The translations under genes and the position numbers were made by a program. A DNA stretch of 49,699 nt from assembly GCF_003946405.1 (NCBI RefSeq), contig NZ_RHOG01000018.1, positions 1-49,699 on the forward strand. Reading direction: 5' to 3'. Below, piece by piece: positions 49,689 to 49,699 of this stretch (its first letter is position 1; every line of letters starts with the position of its first letter). Origin of the DNA: Lacticaseibacillus yichunensis (GTDB taxonomy: Bacteria; Bacillota; Bacilli; Lactobacillales; Lactobacillaceae). The notes under the pieces were generated by a model, which saw only the letters and a program-made list of their open reading frames with translations, searched no databases and had not been told where the DNA came from.

Positions 49689-49699
49689 GAATGCAGAGG

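Overview
The window is a chromosomal segment of a Gram-positive bacterium of the order Lactobacillales, most likely a G+C-rich lactobacillus related to Lacticaseibacillus. This is inferred from protein style and gene order, not from an rRNA. Supporting signs are AGGAGG-type ribosome sites before almost every gene, a T-box-controlled trp operon, a DeoR-type fruRKA operon, a fused substrate-binding/permease amino-acid importer, tig/clpX/ysxC in lactobacillar order and LPXTG-like surface anchoring. No rRNA, tRNA, insertion sequence, integrase or CRISPR array was found.

Layout, left to right. 1-7.7 kb: end of a possible rightward gene with a (KPS)n tail, an OatA-like acyltransferase, obgE, a YtrA-type GntR/ABC transporter operon, a DUF898 protein and a MupG-like protein. 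7.8-11.6 kb: fruR-fruK-fruA. 11.6-16.8 kb: a DHA2 drug exporter, a GNAT acetyltransferase, an SMR exporter behind an RNA attenuator resembling a guanidine riboswitch, an unassigned structured RNA locus, and uvrC with an SOS box. 16.9-19 kb: two tandem PTS EIIB-EIIA proteins with no EIIC; the second has lost its catalytic Cys. 19-25 kb: a polar amino-acid ABC importer, a small hydrophilic protein, two zinc-ribbon membrane proteins and a MazG-like protein. 25.2-32 kb: ysxC, clpX and tig, with a P-type ATPase gene, flanked by palindromic elements, between clpX and tig. 32.2-37.1 kb: trpDCFBA behind a Trp T-box, with no trpE/trpG. 37.2-38.7 kb: a 30-codon membrane-peptide ORF, a membrane-anchored hypothetical and 770 bp of non-coding, hairpin-rich DNA. 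38.7-49.7 kb: a defence island.

The defence island holds a McrB/McrC type IV restriction pair whose McrB appears to carry an Mrr-like winged-helix reader, and the 3' end of a BREX system (pglZ and brxL). The rest of BREX (brxA, brxB, brxC, pglX) would lie beyond the right edge. A sortase-anchored BspA-like surface protein sits in opposite orientation between the two systems. BREX and McrBC act at different steps, one marking self and blocking phage replication, the other cutting modified DNA, so together they could cover unmodified and modified phages.

The observations I consider most worth follow-up are the SMR leader, the unassigned RNA loci at about 14.49-14.82 kb (minus) and 38.17-38.29 kb (plus), the branched palindromic element at 27392-27539, the degenerate PTS paralogue and the McrBC/surface-protein/BREX arrangement.
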